6,746 nt of DNA from JAFKKS01 sp039808325 (GTDB taxonomy: Bacteria; Pseudomonadota; Alphaproteobacteria; Rhizobiales; Xanthobacteraceae), in assembly GCA_039808325.1 (NCBI GenBank), contig JBDHSU010000175.1, forward strand, positions 1-6,746, given 5' to 3'. A program made the translations under genes and the position numbers. A model generated the notes under the pieces. That model did no database searches. It had not been told where the DNA came from and was given only the letters and a program-made list of their open reading frames with translations. This document shows positions 4,989 to 6,746 of this stretch, piece by piece; position 1 is the first letter of the stretch; every line of letters begins with the position of its first letter.

Positions 4989-6134
4989 ATGAGCGCGACG
5001 CTGACTGACGAACAGGAGATGATCCGGGATACGGCGCGGGACTTCGCGATGCGCGAGGTTCTGCCGGCGGCGAACGAACTCGATCCGCAGCGAGGCGACA
5101 TTCCGCGCGAGGTTTTGCGGCATGCCGCCGATCTCGGCTTCTTCGGCATCCTCATTCCGGAGGAGTACGGCGGGCTCGGCCTCGGCTGCCTGGAATACTG
5201 TCTGGTGACGGAGGAGCTTTCGCGCGCCTGGATGAGTGTCGGCTCGATCATCCGTCCGATGATCGGGATGAATGGACTCTCGGACGCGCAGAAGAAGACC
5301 TATCTGCCGCGCATGGCGCGCGGCGAGGCGCTCGGCGCCTTCGCGTTCTCCGAGCCCGGCGTCGGCTCGGACCTCTCCAGCCTCACGACGCGCGCGCGCC
5401 GCGACGGCGATCACTGGCTGATCAGCGGCAACAAATACTGGTGCACGTTCGCCGACGGCGCCGACTACATTCTCGTGCTCGCGCGGACCGATCCGGAAGC
5501 GAAGCGGCACCGCGGCATCACCGCGTTCATGGTGGAGAAGCCGCGCGGGGAGTTGCCGAAAGGCGTGAGCGGTTCGCCGATTCCGAAGATCGGCTATTTC
5601 GGCTGGAAGACGTGGGAGCTCGCCTTCGACCAATGCCGTGTGCCGCACGTCAATATCGTCGGCGGGGAAGGCAAGGGCTTCTACGTCACCAGCACCGGCC
5701 TCGAGACGGCGCGGGCGCACACGGCGGCGCGCGCGATCGGGCTCGCGCGCGGCGCCCTCGAGGACGCGACGGCCTACGCGAAGGAGCGCGTGCAGTTCGG
5801 CAAGGCGATCGGGGAGTTCCAGGCGATCCGCTTCAAGCTGGCGCAGATGGCGACGGAGGTGGAGGCTGCGCGGCAGTTGCTGCACCACGTCTGCGGCATG
5901 ATCGACACCGGCCAGCGCTGCGACAAGGAGGCGGCGATGGCGAAGCTCTACGCCACCGAGATGGCGGAGCGGGTGGCGAGCGAGGCGCTGCAGATCCACG
6001 GCGGCGCCGGCTATACGACGCATCACGCGGTCGAGCGTTATTGGCGCGACGCGCGGCTCACCAAGATCTTCGAGGGGACGTCGGAAATCCAGCTCCGCAT
6101 CATCTCGGACCATCTCCTCGGACGCCCGGCCTGA
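4989..6134 (+). CDS. Acyl-CoA dehydrogenase (FAD-dependent)
   Basis: 381 residues, the usual length for the family. It catalyses alpha,beta-dehydrogenation of an acyl-CoA thioester, passing electrons to electron-transfer flavoprotein, in the cytoplasm. Seen in order: N-terminal helical domain (about 1-115), F-S-E-P-G-V-G-S-D (120-128) contacting FAD and substrate, the middle beta domain, E-R-V-Q-F-G-K-A-I (266-274), Q-I-H-G-G-A-G-Y (335-342), and R-D-A-R-L-T-K-I-F-E-G-T-S-E-I-Q (353-368). Glu362 in F-E-G-T sits at the usual catalytic-base position. The segment I-G-Y-F-G-W-K-T-W-E-L-A-F-D (201-214) is a distinctive variant of the region before C-R-V-P. Chain length and branching of the substrate cannot be assigned. 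The start is ambiguous: ATG at 4989 (chosen, normal family N-terminus) or an in-frame TTG at 4965, eight codons upstream; neither has a strong Shine-Dalgarno. Confidence 0.93.
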   Translation: MSATLTDEQEMIRDTARDFAMREVLPAANELDPQRGDIPREVLRHAADLGFFGILIPEEYGGLGLGCLEYCLVTEELSRAWMSVGSIIRPMIGMNGLSDAQKKTYLPRMARGEALGAFAFSEPGVGSDLSSLTTRARRDGDHWLISGNKYWCTFADGADYILVLARTDPEAKRHRGITAFMVEKPRGELPKGVSGSPIPKIGYFGWKTWELAFDQCRVPHVNIVGGEGKGFYVTSTGLETARAHTAARAIGLARGALEDATAYAKERVQFGKAIGEFQAIRFKLAQMATEVEAARQLLHHVCGMIDTGQRCDKEAAMAKLYATEMAERVASEALQIHGGAGYTTHHAVERYWRDARLTKIFEGTSEIQLRIISDHLLGRPA

Positions 6135-6190
6135 CCGTGTGATAGCGGCCGTCGTCGGACCGGCGCTTCCACTGTCCCCGTCCTGGTTTT

Positions 6191-6216
6191 GTGCGTCGCA
6201 ATTTGTGCGATGCAAT
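6191..6216. promoter_or_regulatory. Operator-like dyad/direct repeat upstream of TctC gene
   Basis: TGCGTCGCA (6192-6200) and TGCGATGCA (6206-6214) form an inverted repeat with one mismatch and a 5-base spacer. The same bases also read as a direct repeat, GTGCGTCGCAAT (6191-6202) and GTGCGATGCAAT (6205-6216), 10 of 12 identical. It lies about 155-180 bases before the TctC start, in a gap with lower GC than the genes. A regulator-binding site is plausible but not shown. Confidence 0.35.
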
Positions 6217-6356
6217 GTTTAGGACAGTTCTATTCACCTATTCATCAGAAAAGAACCCGACTAGTCTTTCTCTGGATAATGTATGCCAGGGGAGAAGGCG
6301 ACATTCTACCGTGCATGCATTTGGGGGTGAAAGAATAGGGCGAAAAACAACGGGAC
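6217..6356 (+). promoter_or_regulatory. AT-richer leader of the TctC gene; possible promoter
   Basis: The stretch is clearly poorer in G+C than the flanking genes. GATAAT at 6275-6280 resembles a -10 box, but the region about 17 bases upstream (AGAACC) is a poor -35. If used, the transcript would have a leader of roughly 80-90 bases. Small open frames inside do not look like real genes. Confidence 0.25.
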
Positions 6357-6361
6357 GGAGG
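6357..6361 (+). promoter_or_regulatory. Ribosome binding site for the TctC gene
   Basis: GGAGG lies 8 bases before the ATG at 6370 and fixes that start, giving a normal signal peptide directly after the initiator Met. Confidence 0.8.
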
Positions 6362-6369
6362 AAATCGAA

Positions 6370-6746
6370 ATGCAAGGCGGAGAATCACGGTCGAGACCCC
6401 GTACGCTGCTTTCCTTGGTGGCCGCGGTCGGCTTGCTGGGCACGGCCATGCCAGCGTCGGCGGCTTGGGAGCCGACGCGCCCGGTGGAGTTCATCGTGCC
6501 GGCGGGCACCGGCGGCGGCGCCGACCAGATGGCGCGCACGATCCAGGGCATCATCAGCAAGCATAAGTTGATGAAGCAATCGATGGTCGTCATCAACAAG
6601 TCCGGCGGCGCCGGCGGCGAAGGCTTCCTCGACGTCAAGAATTCGAAGGGAAACCCCAACAAGATCATCATCACGCTGTCCAACCTGTTCACCACGCCGA
6701 TGGTGACGGGCATTCCGTTCAACTGGAAGGACGTCACGCCGGTGGC
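6370..6746 (+). CDS. TctC/Bug-family periplasmic solute-binding protein (5' part)
   Basis: Open from the ATG at 6370 to the window edge, about 125 residues of a family that is usually ~320. Residues 1-31 are a Sec signal peptide: basic n-region (R7, R9, R11), hydrophobic core 12-27, and an A-S-A cleavage site at 29-31. The mature part begins W-E-P-T-R-P-V-E-F-I-V-P-A-G-T-G-G-G-A-D, the typical start of tripartite tricarboxylate transporter (TTT) receptors, with the P-A-G-x-G-G-G-x-D loop (42-50) that contacts the carboxylate ligand. It also has N-K-S-G-G-A-G-G-E-G (72-81), matching the family's second ligand loop. It would capture a carboxylic acid in the periplasm for TctA/TctB-type membrane partners, not seen here. 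Bug proteins are often encoded without their membrane subunits. The ligand is unknown. The preceding acyl-CoA dehydrogenase gene, 235 bases away, suggests an organic-acid utilisation locus. Confidence 0.9.
   Translation, partial: MQGGESRSRPRTLLSLVAAVGLLGTAMPASAAWEPTRPVEFIVPAGTGGGADQMARTIQGIISKHKLMKQSMVVINKSGGAGGEGFLDVKNSKGNPNKIIITLSNLFTTPMVTGIPFNWKDVTPV

Noticed and set aside
4932..6215. 427-codon frame on the minus strand opposite the acyl-CoA dehydrogenase
   Set aside because: Its Arg/Ala/His-rich composition is typical of antisense frames in high-GC genes, and the + strand protein has all family motifs.

Overview
The window is GC-rich DNA that looks like an alphaproteobacterial chromosome, most likely Rhizobiales (Bradyrhizobium / Rhodopseudomonas / Pseudolabrys-type). 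The reasons are the coding style, the abundance of palindromic intergenic repeats, a tRNA-Arg(CCT) with an encoded CCA, and a TctC/Bug-type periplasmic binding protein. This placement is an inference from sequence style, not from a search.

Layout, left to right. Positions 1-77 hold the last codons of a + strand gene. A palindromic repeat (copy A) follows directly, then a strong bidirectional terminator. On the minus strand, from 2676 down to 266, two envelope genes form a probable operon: an exported SNase-fold protein, then a BepA-like M48 zinc metalloprotease lipoprotein with a C-terminal LysM-like domain. The divergent gap 2677-2901 carries a long perfect inverted repeat. It is followed by a tRNA-Arg(CCT) gene and, only 24 bases after its CCA end, a cupin gene with a basic histone-H1-like tail. 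A short-chain dehydrogenase/reductase (SDR) gene follows the cupin after 8 bases.

The 324-base gap 4385-4708 is almost entirely repeat material: copy B of the first repeat, a second perfect palindrome, and small hairpins. Next comes a 59-residue DUF1328-type membrane protein on the minus strand, divergent from an acyl-CoA dehydrogenase gene on the plus strand. After a comparatively AT-rich 235-base leader with a dyad/direct-repeat motif, the window ends inside a TctC-family solute-binding protein gene that has a good signal peptide and ribosome binding site.

Functionally, the minus-strand pair points to cell-envelope maintenance. The cupin, SDR, acyl-CoA dehydrogenase and TctC genes would fit uptake and oxidation of an organic or carboxylic acid, but they are not one continuous operon and no substrate can be assigned. 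I see no defence system, CRISPR array, prophage or transposase. The most informative non-coding signal is the pair of about 94% identical repeats, whose differences include a compensatory base-pair change in a predicted stem. The protein of most interest is the SNase-like protein, in which two classical acidic active-site positions are substituted.
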